Shown here piece after piece: positions 52,676-61,798 of a stretch of DNA of 64,000 nucleotides. Source of the stretch: Ectobacillus sp042610425 (GTDB lineage Bacteria > Bacillota > Bacilli > Bacillales > Bacillaceae_G). A program made the translations under genes and the position numbers. The DNA lies in contig NZ_JBGJZM010000001.1 of NCBI RefSeq assembly GCF_042610425.1, positions 62,001 through 126,000 of the forward strand, in the 5' to 3' direction. The notes under the pieces were generated by a model, which was given only the letters and a program-made list of their open reading frames with translations, was not told where the DNA came from and ran no database searches. Every line of letters starts with the position of its first letter. Position 1 is the first letter of the stretch.

Positions 52676-53635
52676 ATGAAACGAATCGGAGTTTTAACAA
52701 GTGGTGGAGATTCACCTGGCATGAATGCAGCAATTCGTGCGGTTGTTAGAAAAGGCATATTCCATGACTTAGAAGTTTACGGTATTTATCACGGATATGC
52801 AGGTTTAATTTCTGGACATATTGAAAAACTAGAATTAGGATCAGTAGGCGATATTATTCACCGTGGTGGAACGAAGTTATATACGGCAAGATGTCCTGAA
52901 TTTAAGACGTTAGAAGGACAAATGCAAGGGATTGCACAATTGAAAAAGTTCGGCATTGAAGCCCTTGTTGTTATTGGTGGAGATGGTTCTTATCAAGGAG
53001 CGAAAAAATTAACAGAACATGGTTTCCCATGTATAGGTGTTCCGGGAACGATTGATAATGATATTCCAGGAACGGATTTTACTATTGGGTTTGATACGGC
53101 GCTAAATACGGTAATTGATGCAATTGATAAAATTCGTGATACAGCGACTTCTCATGAACGTACATATGTAATTGAAGTTATGGGTCGCCATGCAGGGGAC
53201 ATAGCATTATGGACGGGGCTTGCTGATGGTGCAGAAACGATTTTAATCCCGGAAGCTAAGTACGATATGGAAGAGATAATTGCTCGTTTAAAACGCGGAA
53301 CAGAACGGGGCAAAAAGCACAGTATTATTGTGGTTGCCGAAGGTGTTGGCAGCGCAATTGATATCGGTAAAAAGATTCAAGATGCGACTCAATTTGATAC
53401 ACGTGTAACCGTATTAGGTCATGTTCAACGTGGAGGTTCTCCAAGTGCATTTGACCGTGTATTAGCTAGTCGACTAGGGTCAAGAGCAGTTGAACTTCTT
53501 CTTGAAGGAAAAGGCGGACGTTGCGTGGGTATTCAGAACAATAAAATAGTTGATGAAGATATTATCGAGGCGTTATCTCATAAACACGTAATTGATTTAG
53601 ACATGTACCAACTGTCTACAGAATTATCAATCTGA
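52676..53635 (+). CDS. pfkA: 6-phosphofructokinase
   Basis: ATP-dependent committed step of glycolysis. 319 residues. ATP-site TSGGDSPGMNAAIRA (residues 8-22), GGDGSYQGA and the catalytic PGTIDNDIPGTDFTIGFDTA (with Asp of TIDND) are present. GAGGTGAG precedes the ATG. Followed by pyk after a 48-base spacer containing a cre-like site. Confidence 0.97.
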   Translation: MKRIGVLTSGGDSPGMNAAIRAVVRKGIFHDLEVYGIYHGYAGLISGHIEKLELGSVGDIIHRGGTKLYTARCPEFKTLEGQMQGIAQLKKFGIEALVVIGGDGSYQGAKKLTEHGFPCIGVPGTIDNDIPGTDFTIGFDTALNTVIDAIDKIRDTATSHERTYVIEVMGRHAGDIALWTGLADGAETILIPEAKYDMEEIIARLKRGTERGKKHSIIVVAEGVGSAIDIGKKIQDATQFDTRVTVLGHVQRGGSPSAFDRVLASRLGSRAVELLLEGKGGRCVGIQNNKIVDEDIIEALSHKHVIDLDMYQLSTELSI

Positions 53636-53648
53636 TTGTCTTTAGTGA

Positions 53649-53664
53649 ATGGGAACGTTTTCAA
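53649..53664. promoter_or_regulatory. cre-like CcpA site between pfkA and pyk
   Basis: ATGGGAACGTTTTCAA fits the cre consensus WTGNAARCGNWWWCAW with one mismatch. It starts 14 bases after the pfkA stop and ends 20 bases before the pyk ATG, overlapping no visible promoter. Confidence 0.55.
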
Positions 53665-53683
53665 AAAAAAACGGAGGTATTTT

Positions 53684-55438
53684 ATGCGTAAAACAAAAAT
53701 TGTATGTACAATAGGACCAGCTAGTGAAAGTATTGAAAAGTTAGAAGAATTAATACAATCCGGTATGAATGTAGCACGTTTAAACTTTTCTCATGGAAAC
53801 CATGAAGAGCATGCTGCACGTATTATCAATATTCGTGAAGCTGCAAAACGTACGGGTAAGACGGTTGCAATCTTGTTAGATACAAAGGGACCAGAAATTC
53901 GTACACATGATTTCGAAAACGGAATGGCTGAGCTTGTAACAGGTGCAGAGGTTATTATTTCGACTGAGCAAGTACTAGGGACAGCAGAAAAATTTTCTGT
54001 TTCTTATGCTGGACTTTATGATGACGTAGATCCTGGCTCAAAAATCTTAATCGATGATGGTCTGATTGAGCTTGAAGTGCTAGAAAAAGCAAATGGTGAA
54101 ATTCGTACAAAGGTACTAAATAGTGGAGTTGTTAAAAATAAAAAGGGTGTTAACGTACCAAATGTAAGCATAAAGCTTCCTGGTATTACAGAAAAAGACG
54201 TAAGTGACATCGTATTTGGTATTGAACAAAAAATTGATTTTATCGCAGCATCATTCGTGCGTAAAGCCTCTGATATTCTAGAAATTCGCGAATTACTAGA
54301 AGGGCACGAAGCACAATACATCCAAGTAATTCCTAAAATTGAAAACCAAGAAGGAATTGATAACATTGATTCTATTCTAGAAGTTTCTGATGGTCTAATG
54401 GTTGCTCGTGGTGACATGGGTGTTGAAATTCCACCAGAAGAAGTACCTCTTGTACAAAAACGTCTAATCAAAAAATGTAACGCACTTGGCAAGCCTGTTA
54501 TTACTGCAACGCAAATGTTGGATTCCATGCAACGCAACCCACGTCCAACACGTGCTGAAGCAAGTGACGTTGCGAACGCTATTTTCGATGGAACAGATGC
54601 TATTATGCTTTCTGGAGAAACGGCTGCGGGATCTTACCCTGTTGAATCTGTAAAAATGATGGCTTCTATCGCAAAGCGTGTGGAACAATCCTTACAATAC
54701 GAAGATTTGTTCCGTAAACGTATGAAAGAAGCTAAATCTACGATTACAGATGCAATTAGTCAATCAGTAGCTCATACAGCAGTTGCTTTAGATGTAGCTG
54801 CTATTGTAACCCCAACAGAAAGTGGTTATACTGCAAAGATGATTTCGAAGTATCGCCCGAAATCTCCAATTGTAGCCGTAACATTCAATGAAATGATTTG
54901 CCGTCGCTTAGCACTTGTATGGGGCGTTCAAGCATATTTAGCAAAAGGAACGGTAAATTCAACAGATGAATTGCTTGAAACAGCTATTGATACAGGAATG
55001 GATGCAGGCATTATTAATTTTGGAGATACAGTAGTTATTACAGCAGGTGTTCCAGTTGGTGAAACAGGAACGACAAACATAATGAAAATTCACGTTGTTG
55101 GGGAACAAATAGCCAACGGTCAAGGAATTGGACGTAAATCAGCAACCGGTAAAGTGGTATCTGCAAAAAATGCTGCTGAAGCATTAGCAAAAATGACTCA
55201 AGGCGATGTACTTGTTACAGTTTCAACAGATAAAGATATGATGGAAGCTATTCGTATGGCTTCTGCATTAGTTATTGAAGAAGGCGGATTAACGAGTCAT
55301 GCAGCAATCGTAGGTGTATCGATTGGAATCCCAGTTGTTGTAGGAGTCCAAAACGCTACTTCTATCCTGCAAGATGGACAAGAGGTAACCGTAGATGCAG
55401 CAAGGGGAATTATTTACAACGGGCACGCTGTACTATAA
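53684..55438 (+). CDS. pyk: pyruvate kinase
   Basis: PEP and ADP to pyruvate and ATP. 584 residues; ATG 53684 (MRKTKIVCTIGPASES) follows ACGGAGG. The catalytic barrel includes LDTKGPEIRT and IPKIENQEGIDN. The C-terminal extra domain of bacilli (about residues 480-584) has the PEP-utiliser sequence GGLTSHAAIVGVSIGIPVVVG with its conserved His. Domain order and length equal the B. subtilis enzyme. Confidence 0.97.
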   Translation: MRKTKIVCTIGPASESIEKLEELIQSGMNVARLNFSHGNHEEHAARIINIREAAKRTGKTVAILLDTKGPEIRTHDFENGMAELVTGAEVIISTEQVLGTAEKFSVSYAGLYDDVDPGSKILIDDGLIELEVLEKANGEIRTKVLNSGVVKNKKGVNVPNVSIKLPGITEKDVSDIVFGIEQKIDFIAASFVRKASDILEIRELLEGHEAQYIQVIPKIENQEGIDNIDSILEVSDGLMVARGDMGVEIPPEEVPLVQKRLIKKCNALGKPVITATQMLDSMQRNPRPTRAEASDVANAIFDGTDAIMLSGETAAGSYPVESVKMMASIAKRVEQSLQYEDLFRKRMKEAKSTITDAISQSVAHTAVALDVAAIVTPTESGYTAKMISKYRPKSPIVAVTFNEMICRRLALVWGVQAYLAKGTVNSTDELLETAIDTGMDAGIINFGDTVVITAGVPVGETGTTNIMKIHVVGEQIANGQGIGRKSATGKVVSAKNAAEALAKMTQGDVLVTVSTDKDMMEAIRMASALVIEEGGLTSHAAIVGVSIGIPVVVGVQNATSILQDGQEVTVDAARGIIYNGHAVL

Positions 55439-55449
55439 GTAAAAGTAAA

Positions 55450-55486
55450 AGAGAAGAAGGAATTCAATCCTTCTTCTCTTTTTTTA
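55450..55486 (+). terminator. pfkA-pyk terminator
   Basis: AGAGAAGAAGGA and TCCTTCTTCTCT around a short loop with seven T. Confidence 0.9.
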
Positions 55487-55595
55487 TGCTGACTATTAGC
55501 ACATCCATTCTGTTTTATGTTATAGTATGGCAAATTCCTATTTCTATATAAGCAATATGCATGTATGTCATGATACATATAAACGGAGGAGACAT

Positions 55596-55988
55596 ATGAT
55601 AAAATTTTTTGCTATTCTATTTATTGTGGTTCCCGCAATAGAGGTAACCTTACTTGTAGCCTCAAGTCATTGGATAGGCGTATTTCCTACATTTATCATA
55701 ATGATTGCAACAGGAGTAATTGGAGCTTACATAGCAAAACAGCAAGGTATAGCTGTAGTTCGTCAAGCAAATGAACAGATGCGCCAAGGAATCCTACCTG
55801 CAGATTCAATCCTAGATGGTATTTGTATATTATTTGGAGGAATTCTCCTAATGACACCTGGGTATGTAACAGATGTACTTGGATTGATCTTATTATTACC
55901 AATCAGCAGAAAACGAATAAAATTCATGGGAATGAAATGGATTCAGAGAAGAATGAGAGGAAACACAACAATTATTTGGAAACAATAA
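55596..55988 (+). CDS. fxsA: FxsA family membrane protein
   Basis: A 130-residue cytoplasmic-membrane protein (FxsA/YtzA type) with about three hydrophobic helices (IKFFAILFIVVPAIEVTLLV, FPTFIIMIATGVIGAYIA, ILFGGILLMTPGYVTDVLGL). In E. coli FxsA limits F-exclusion of phage T7; the role in Bacillus is unknown. ATG 55596 follows ACGGAGGAG. The stop lies inside a 44-base palindrome. Confidence 0.88.
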   Translation: MIKFFAILFIVVPAIEVTLLVASSHWIGVFPTFIIMIATGVIGAYIAKQQGIAVVRQANEQMRQGILPADSILDGICILFGGILLMTPGYVTDVLGLILLLPISRKRIKFMGMKWIQRRMRGNTTIIWKQ

Positions 55989-56023
55989 ACACCGTCTGGT
56001 TAACCAGACGGTGTTTATTGTTT
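55980..56023. terminator. perfect palindromic terminator including the fxsA stop
   Basis: Two exactly complementary 22-base arms (AAACAATAAACACCGTCTGG and two more bases) meeting at GGTT/AACC, followed by T-rich sequence; it can also act for ytvI on the other strand. Confidence 0.85.
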
Positions 56024-56046
56024 TTTATCTATTTGTTTTTGAGCAG

Positions 56047-57162
56047 TTATAACTTTTCTCCTCTAATATAAATCCATAAATCTTGAAAAACATGTGCTTT
56101 GTGTAGGGTAGTAATCAGGACAAGTGTTGTTGGCCCTATAATTAAACCTAGAACACCAAATAACTTAAAACCAACGAATAATGCGATTAGCGTAGCAAGA
56201 GGATCCACTCCTATGTTCGAAGAAAGAATCTTTGGTTCGATTAGCTGACGCTGTACAATTACTACTATATATAATATGAGTAGTCCAAGCGCAAAGGATG
56301 TATCTCCAGTGAACCATACATATAAAATCCAAGGGACAAATACTGTACCAGTTCCAAGGTAAGGAAGTAAGTCTACAATTCCAGTAATTAAAGCAACTGT
56401 AATTGCATAAGGAACGCGTAAAATTAAAAATCCGAGTAAAACGATAACAGTCGTCATAGATATAAGCGTAAATTGTGCTTTTATATAACCGAAGAGTGCT
56501 TTTTGAAGATCTTTAAAAATTGTTATTCCATAACCATGCATTTTTTTAGGAACAATTTTTTTAACAGTATTTCCGATTCTGTGCCAGTCATTTGCGATAA
56601 AGAAAGTTGCTAACAAGATAAAGATTAGCACGGTAACTGTTGTAGGAAGAGCACTTATAAAATTCGTGAGCCATGTCAATATCGTAGTTAATATATTTTT
56701 CACACTTTGTGTTAAAGATGTGCCGATATTTTGGATATTCGTTGTAATGGTTTGTTGCTGAGATACGCCAAGGCGATTAAATTTAGTTGATAAATCATTA
56801 TAGAGCGGCATAATATTGTGAACAAGTATGTCTTGTAAATAAGAAGCGAATTTTGGAAATTTATCGGGTAAAATAATGAGTAAATAATTAGCAGCAGCAA
56901 TCGCTTCCGTAACGAGAAGAATAACTAAGCCAATGATTGCACCGAATACAAGAATAAGTGTAACAAATACCGCAAGAGGTCTTGGAAACCGTAGCTTTCT
57001 ATCTAAAAAATTTACAATCGGATTAATCATGTATGCAATGATGAGCGCAATGATAAACGGATAAACAAGTCCTGAAACGTACAATAAGAGAAGCATTCCA
57101 AGGTAAGCTACAGCCAGTATTAATAACATGCGTAAACCGATAAATATATATGTTTTGTTCAA
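56047..57162 (-). CDS. ytvI: YtvI, AI-2E/PerM-type sporulation membrane protein
   Basis: A 371-residue polytopic membrane protein of the AI-2E transporter superfamily, with about seven to eight hydrophobic segments (for example MLLILAVAYLGMLLLLYVSG, LAVFVTLILVFGAIIGLVIL and TVTVLIFILLATFFIAND) and the conserved late PYLGTGTVFVPW. YtvI-type members are linked to sporulation; the transported solute is unknown. AGGAGG lies before the ATG at 57162. Confidence 0.85.
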   Translation of the reverse strand: MNKTYIFIGLRMLLILAVAYLGMLLLLYVSGLVYPFIIALIIAYMINPIVNFLDRKLRFPRPLAVFVTLILVFGAIIGLVILLVTEAIAAANYLLIILPDKFPKFASYLQDILVHNIMPLYNDLSTKFNRLGVSQQQTITTNIQNIGTSLTQSVKNILTTILTWLTNFISALPTTVTVLIFILLATFFIANDWHRIGNTVKKIVPKKMHGYGITIFKDLQKALFGYIKAQFTLISMTTVIVLLGFLILRVPYAITVALITGIVDLLPYLGTGTVFVPWILYVWFTGDTSFALGLLILYIVVIVQRQLIEPKILSSNIGVDPLATLIALFVGFKLFGVLGLIIGPTTLVLITTLHKAHVFQDLWIYIRGEKL

Positions 57163-57313
57163 AAAAAATCCTCCTATCCGGTACGATATAACGCAATATG
57201 TAAGTGCTCCATAAAATGTGGGTAATCTCTAGTTAAACTATCTGTATTTTAACATGGGTATGAAAGGAAAAGAAAGTTACTTCCGTATGGGATTAGAGGA
57301 AAGGGGGAAAAGT

Positions 57314-57772
57314 ATGAGTCAATCTAGTTTATTTTTACTTATCTTACTAGTAATAGGAATGATAGCTAAAAACCAATCATTAACCGTTGCGGTAATTATT
57401 TTATTTGTGCTAAAACTCACATTTGTAGGAGAGAAAATATTTCCTTACTTGCAGCAGAAAGGAATAAACTTAGGTGTAACTGTTATTACCATTGCCGTAC
57501 TTGTTCCGATTGCAACGGGAGAAATTGGGTTTAAACAGCTTATTGATGCTATGAAATCTTATTATGCTTGGATTGCTCTTGGTTCTGGAATTGTTGTTGC
57601 TTTGCTTGCAAAAGGAGGTTTGCAACTTTTAACGCAGGATCCGCAAATGACGGCAGCACTTGTATTAGGAACAATTTTAGCAGTTACTTTATTCAACGGA
57701 GTTGCCGTTGGACCGCTCATTGGAGCAGGGATAGCTTATGCAATTATGCAGGTTATAGAACTTATAAAATAG
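57314..57772 (+). CDS. ytwI: YtwI, DUF441 membrane protein
   Basis: A 152-residue protein of four to five transmembrane helices (LFLLILLVIGMIAKNQSLTV, GVTVITIAVLVPIATGEIGF, YAWIALGSGIVVALLAKGG, LVLGTILAVTLFNGVAVGPL). DUF441 has no known function. ATG 57314 (MSQSSLFLL) is preferred because AAAGGGGGAAAA is directly upstream. Confidence 0.85.
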   Translation: MSQSSLFLLILLVIGMIAKNQSLTVAVIILFVLKLTFVGEKIFPYLQQKGINLGVTVITIAVLVPIATGEIGFKQLIDAMKSYYAWIALGSGIVVALLAKGGLQLLTQDPQMTAALVLGTILAVTLFNGVAVGPLIGAGIAYAIMQVIELIK

Positions 57773-57812
57773 AGTTTTTTTGTCATTAAATTAATTAAAC
57801 CGATTCTTTTCG

Positions 57813-57841
57813 TTTCCAAAAATCAGATAATTGTTTATAAT
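57813..57841 (+). promoter_or_regulatory. citZ promoter candidate
   Basis: TTTCCA (57813-57818), a 17-base spacer and a perfect TATAAT (57836-57841). The leader to citZ is then about 165 bases. I see no good cre or CcpC box. Confidence 0.55.
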
Positions 57842-58011
57842 AGTAATTAAAGAGGTGCCATACTGCCATTTACCTAGGAATGCAATTAATGATGAGAAAA
57901 GTAACAACCACATAAAATAATACCTTTTTCCACGTTTGTTTTATGTTCTGTTGTTTTTCTCTGGGCACTTCCTGTGGGCTGGGAGAATTATGAGAAAAAG
58001 GAGAGAATATT

Positions 58012-59130
58012 ATGACAAGTACGAAAGGTCTTGAAGGGGTAGTAGCAACAACATCATCAATCAGCTCCATTATTGATGACACATTAACATATGTAGGTTA
58101 TGAAATTGACGATTTAGCTGAACATGCTTCTTTTGAAGAGGTTGTGTATTTATTATGGCATCGTAAACTGCCTAATCGAGAAGAATTAGCAGAGTTAACA
58201 TCTCAACTGAAAGAATTTGCAGAAGTACCAGCAGAAGTGTTAACATACTTAAAAATTACAAACTTAGATAACGCTCATCCAATGACAGTTTTACGTACAG
58301 CTATTTCTATGTTGGCTTTGTATGATGAAAATGCCGAAGCAATGGATGAAAATTCAAATTATTTGAAAGCGGTTAAATTGCAGGCTAGGATTTCAACTCT
58401 TGTGGCAGCCTATGCAAGAATCCGTAAAGGTTTAGATGCTGTTGCACCAAATAAGGAACTTACTTTTGCAGCAAATTTCTTGTACATGCTAAATGATAGA
58501 CTTCCAAAAGATATTGAAATCGAAGCTTTCAACAAAGCACTTGTACTTCATGCGGATCATGAACTAAATGCTTCTACATTTACTGCTCGTGTATGTGTGG
58601 CTACTCTTTCTGATGTATATTCTGGTATTACAGCAGCAATTGGAGCATTAAAAGGCCCTCTTCACGGTGGTGCTAATGAACAAGTAATGAAAATGCTTTC
58701 TGAAATTGGGGAAGTAGCAAACGTAGAATCTTATATTACAAACGCTTTAAATAACAAAGTGAAAATTATGGGATTCGGTCACCGTGTATACCGCAAAGGA
58801 GATCCTCGTGCTAAGCATTTGAAAGAAATGTCTAAGCAATTGGGTCAATTAACTGGCGAAACAAAATGGTATGATATGAGTGTGAAGATACAAGACATCG
58901 TAACTTCTACAAAAGGATTACCACCAAATGTAGATTTCTACTCTGCATCAGTGTATCATTGTTTAGGAATCGAACATGATTTGTTTACACCAATCTTTGC
59001 TGTCAGCCGTACTTCTGGTTGGTTAGCTCACATTCTAGAACAATATTCAAACAACCGTTTGATTCGTCCGCGTGCAGAATATACTGGTCCTGTAAATCAA
59101 AAATATGTTCCAGTTGAAGACAGAATCTAA
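58012..59130 (+). CDS. citZ: citrate synthase
   Basis: First TCA-cycle step. 372 residues of the Gram-positive short form. The catalytic His region is GPLHGGANEQVMKML and GFGHRVYRKGDPRAKHLK carries the second His and Arg; a late VDFYSASVYHCLGI contains the catalytic Asp. AAAAGGAGAG precedes ATG 58012. First of citZ-icd-mdh. Confidence 0.96.
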   Translation: MTSTKGLEGVVATTSSISSIIDDTLTYVGYEIDDLAEHASFEEVVYLLWHRKLPNREELAELTSQLKEFAEVPAEVLTYLKITNLDNAHPMTVLRTAISMLALYDENAEAMDENSNYLKAVKLQARISTLVAAYARIRKGLDAVAPNKELTFAANFLYMLNDRLPKDIEIEAFNKALVLHADHELNASTFTARVCVATLSDVYSGITAAIGALKGPLHGGANEQVMKMLSEIGEVANVESYITNALNNKVKIMGFGHRVYRKGDPRAKHLKEMSKQLGQLTGETKWYDMSVKIQDIVTSTKGLPPNVDFYSASVYHCLGIEHDLFTPIFAVSRTSGWLAHILEQYSNNRLIRPRAEYTGPVNQKYVPVEDRI

Positions 59131-59182
59131 TATCTGCATAGTAATTTTAGTAAAAAAGTAATACAAAACATTATAGTTGATC

Positions 59183-59224
59183 AAAAGAAGGTCTCTAAGC
59201 AGACTTTTAGACCTTCTTTTGTTT
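59183..59224 (+). terminator. terminator between citZ and icd
   Basis: AAAAGAAGGTCT and AGACCTTCTTTT arms with a T-rich tail. Some readthrough may give a citZ-icd-mdh transcript, as known in B. subtilis. Confidence 0.8.
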
Positions 59225-59253
59225 CATACATATTTTATATGGGGGTAATTGCA

Positions 59254-60543
59254 TTGACTACTGGACAAAAAATCACTGTAACTAACAGCATCTTGAATGT
59301 ACCAAATAACCCAGTAATTCCTTTTATTGAAGGTGACGGAATTGGTCCTGATATTTGGGCCGCTGCTTCACGCGTATTAGACGCAGCCGTAGAAAAAGCT
59401 TATAACGGAGAAAAGAAAATTGTTTGGAAAGAAGTATTAGCTGGAGAAAAAGCATTCAACCAAACTGGCGAATGGCTTCCACAAGAAACTCTTGACGTAA
59501 TTCGTGAATATTTAATTGCTATTAAAGGACCTCTTACAACTCCAATCGGTGGTGGTATTCGTTCTTTGAACGTTGCACTTCGTCAACAATTGGATCTTTA
59601 TGTTTGCTTACGTCCTGTTCGCTACTTTGAAGGTGTTCCTTCACCAGTTAAGCGTCCACAAGATACTGACATGGTAATTTTCCGTGAAAATACAGAAGAT
59701 ATTTATGCTGGTATTGAATGGGAACAAGGTAGTGCTGAAGCTCAAAAAGTACTTAATTTCTTACAAAACGAAATGGGCGTTAAGAAAATCCGCTTCCCAG
59801 AAACTTCTGGTTTTGGTATTAAACCAGTTTCTGAAGATGGAACAAAACGTCTTGTTCGTGCTGCAATCAACTATGCCATCACTGAAAACCGTAAGTCTGT
59901 AACGCTTGTTCATAAAGGTAACATTATGAAGTTCACAGAAGGCGCATTCAAGAAATGGGGCTATGAAGTAGCAGAACAAGAGTTTGGTGATAAAGTATTC
60001 ACTTGGACTGAGTATGATCGTATTGTTGAAAAAGAAGGAAAAGAAGCAGCAAACAAAGCGATGGCAGCAGCAGAAGAAGCTGGAAAAATCATCGTAAAAG
60101 ATTCTATCGCTGATATTTTCTTACAACAAATTTTAACTCGCCCACGTGAGTTCGATGTTGTTGCAACAATGAACTTAAACGGCGATTACATTTCTGATGC
60201 ACTTGCTGCTCAAGTAGGTGGTATTGGTATCGCTCCTGGTGCTAACATCAACTATGTGACTGGACATGCTATTTTCGAAGCAACACATGGTACTGCTCCT
60301 AAATATGCTGGTATGGATAAAGTAAATCCTTCTTCTATCCTTCTTTCTGGTGTTCTTATGCTTGAACATTTAGGTTGGAACGAAGCAGCTAAGCTTATTA
60401 CAGCTTCAGTTGAAAATACAATTGAATCTAAAGTTGTAACATATGACTTTGCTCGTCTAATGGATGGAGCTACAGAAGTAAAATGCTCTGAATTTGCAGA
60501 CGAATTAATTAAAAACATGGATGCAGTGAAAACTGTTAAATGA
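59254..60543 (+). CDS. icd: isocitrate dehydrogenase (NADP)
   Basis: Isocitrate to 2-oxoglutarate. 429 residues. PFIEGDGIGPDIW, the substrate-site Ser loop TTPIGGGIRSLNVALRQ and the NADP-site stretch EATHGTAPKYAG are typical. TTG 59254 (MTTGQKITVTN) is preferred: GGGGG lies 8 bases upstream, whereas ATG 59239 is itself part of that Shine-Dalgarno. Codon use is strongly biased towards abundant tRNAs. The stop sits in a 14-base tandem duplication. Confidence 0.95.
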   Translation: MTTGQKITVTNSILNVPNNPVIPFIEGDGIGPDIWAAASRVLDAAVEKAYNGEKKIVWKEVLAGEKAFNQTGEWLPQETLDVIREYLIAIKGPLTTPIGGGIRSLNVALRQQLDLYVCLRPVRYFEGVPSPVKRPQDTDMVIFRENTEDIYAGIEWEQGSAEAQKVLNFLQNEMGVKKIRFPETSGFGIKPVSEDGTKRLVRAAINYAITENRKSVTLVHKGNIMKFTEGAFKKWGYEVAEQEFGDKVFTWTEYDRIVEKEGKEAANKAMAAAEEAGKIIVKDSIADIFLQQILTRPREFDVVATMNLNGDYISDALAAQVGGIGIAPGANINYVTGHAIFEATHGTAPKYAGMDKVNPSSILLSGVLMLEHLGWNEAAKLITASVENTIESKVVTYDFARLMDGATEVKCSEFADELIKNMDAVKTVK

Positions 60544-60554
60544 AAACTGTTAAA
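60527..60554 (+). repeat. 14-base tandem duplication at the icd stop
   Basis: TGAAAACTGTTAAA occurs twice without a gap. The first copy encodes the last codons in another phase; the TGA that ends icd is the first three bases of the second copy. The mdh Shine-Dalgarno (TAAGGAG) follows at once. Confidence 0.9.
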
Positions 60555-60570
60555 TAAGGAGAGAAGCAGA

Positions 60571-61509
60571 ATGACTAGCTCACGTAAGAAAATTTCTGTT
60601 ATCGGTGCTGGATTTACCGGAGCAACTGCTGCTTTCTTCGTAGCTCAAAAAGAGCTGGGTGACGTAGTACTTGTAGATATTCCACAAATGGAAAACCCTA
60701 CAAAAGGGAAAGCATTAGATATGCTTGAAGCTAGCCCAGTTCAAGGATTTGATTCTAACATTATCGGTACTTCTGACTATGCAGACACTGCTGATTCTGA
60801 CGTAGTAATCATTACTGCTGGTATCGCTCGTAAACCAGGAATGAGCCGTGACGATTTAGTTGCTACAAACTCTAAAATCATGAAGAGTGTAACAAGAGAA
60901 ATCGTTAAATATTCTCCAAACACAGTAATTATCGTATTAACAAACCCAGTTGATGCAATGACTTACACTGTATACAAAGAATCAGGTCTTCCTAAAGAAC
61001 ACGTAATCGGACAATCTGGTGTTCTTGACACAGCTCGTTTCCGTACATTCGTTGCACAAGAACTTAACCTTTCTGTTAAAGATGTAACAGGTTTCGTATT
61101 AGGTGGCCACGGTGACGATATGGTGCCTCTAGTACGTTACTCTTATGCTGGCGGTATTCCGTTGGAAAACCTGATTGCTAAAGAACGTTTAGAAGAAATC
61201 GTAGCACGTACTCGTAAAGGCGGCGGCGAAATCGTTAATCTTTTAGGTAACGGTAGTGCATACTATGCTCCTGCAGCTGCTTTAGTTGAAATGGCTGAAG
61301 CTGTTCTTAAAGACCAACGTCGTGTTCTTCCAGCTATCGCATACTTAGAAGGCGAATATGGTTACAGCGATCTTTACTTAGGAGTTCCTGTAGTACTTGG
61401 CTCTAACGGTATTGAAAAGGTAATCGAACTTGATCTTTTAGACGAAGAAAAAGCTGCATTAAACAAATCAGTAGAATCTGTTCGTAACGTCATGAAGGTT
61501 CTTGCATAA
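60571..61509 (+). CDS. mdh: malate dehydrogenase
   Basis: NAD-dependent malate/oxaloacetate step; LDH-like type of 312 residues. NAD loop IGAGFTGATAAF (residues 11-22), substrate loop ARKPGMSRDDL (the Arg pair) and catalytic His in VLGGHGDDMVP. AAGGAGAG precedes the ATG. Downstream of icd with 27 bases between, surely cotranscribed. Confidence 0.97.
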   Translation: MTSSRKKISVIGAGFTGATAAFFVAQKELGDVVLVDIPQMENPTKGKALDMLEASPVQGFDSNIIGTSDYADTADSDVVIITAGIARKPGMSRDDLVATNSKIMKSVTREIVKYSPNTVIIVLTNPVDAMTYTVYKESGLPKEHVIGQSGVLDTARFRTFVAQELNLSVKDVTGFVLGGHGDDMVPLVRYSYAGGIPLENLIAKERLEEIVARTRKGGGEIVNLLGNGSAYYAPAAALVEMAEAVLKDQRRVLPAIAYLEGEYGYSDLYLGVPVVLGSNGIEKVIELDLLDEEKAALNKSVESVRNVMKVLA

Positions 61510-61560
61510 GAAACAACGTGCAGAAATTGTTACAAACAAATATTAAAAATTTTCACTTAT

Positions 61561-61593
61561 AAAAAGATTCGGGAGCAATCCCGAATCTTTTTT
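61561..61593 (+). terminator. icd-mdh terminator
   Basis: AAAAAGATTCGGGA and TCCCGAATCTTTTT around a four-base loop, ending in a T-run. Confidence 0.92.
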
Positions 61594-61798
61594 GCTGTTA
61601 AGTAAAATGCTAAAATATTTTTAAAAATAATCCGATTCATCGGGGAAATGCGGTTTTTGTCGAAAATACATGAGAAAAGCTTGCTTACTAGAACGAGTTG
61701 ACTTGAGCATCCTAGTATTATCTAGTATCATAAAAAGGATAGTATAAATAAAATATATGGATGAAGCTCGGTTTTACTTTATCGCTTGGAGGAATACA

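Noticed and set aside
54016..54537. A 173-codon open frame on the minus strand inside pyk
   Set aside because: Shadow of a highly codon-biased gene; no Shine-Dalgarno, and the plus-strand gene is unambiguous.
57880..57915. An 11-codon frame (MQLMMRKVTTT) in the citZ leader, as a possible Thr leader peptide
   Set aside because: No proper Shine-Dalgarno, no terminator/antiterminator pair after it, and no reason for Thr control of citrate synthase.
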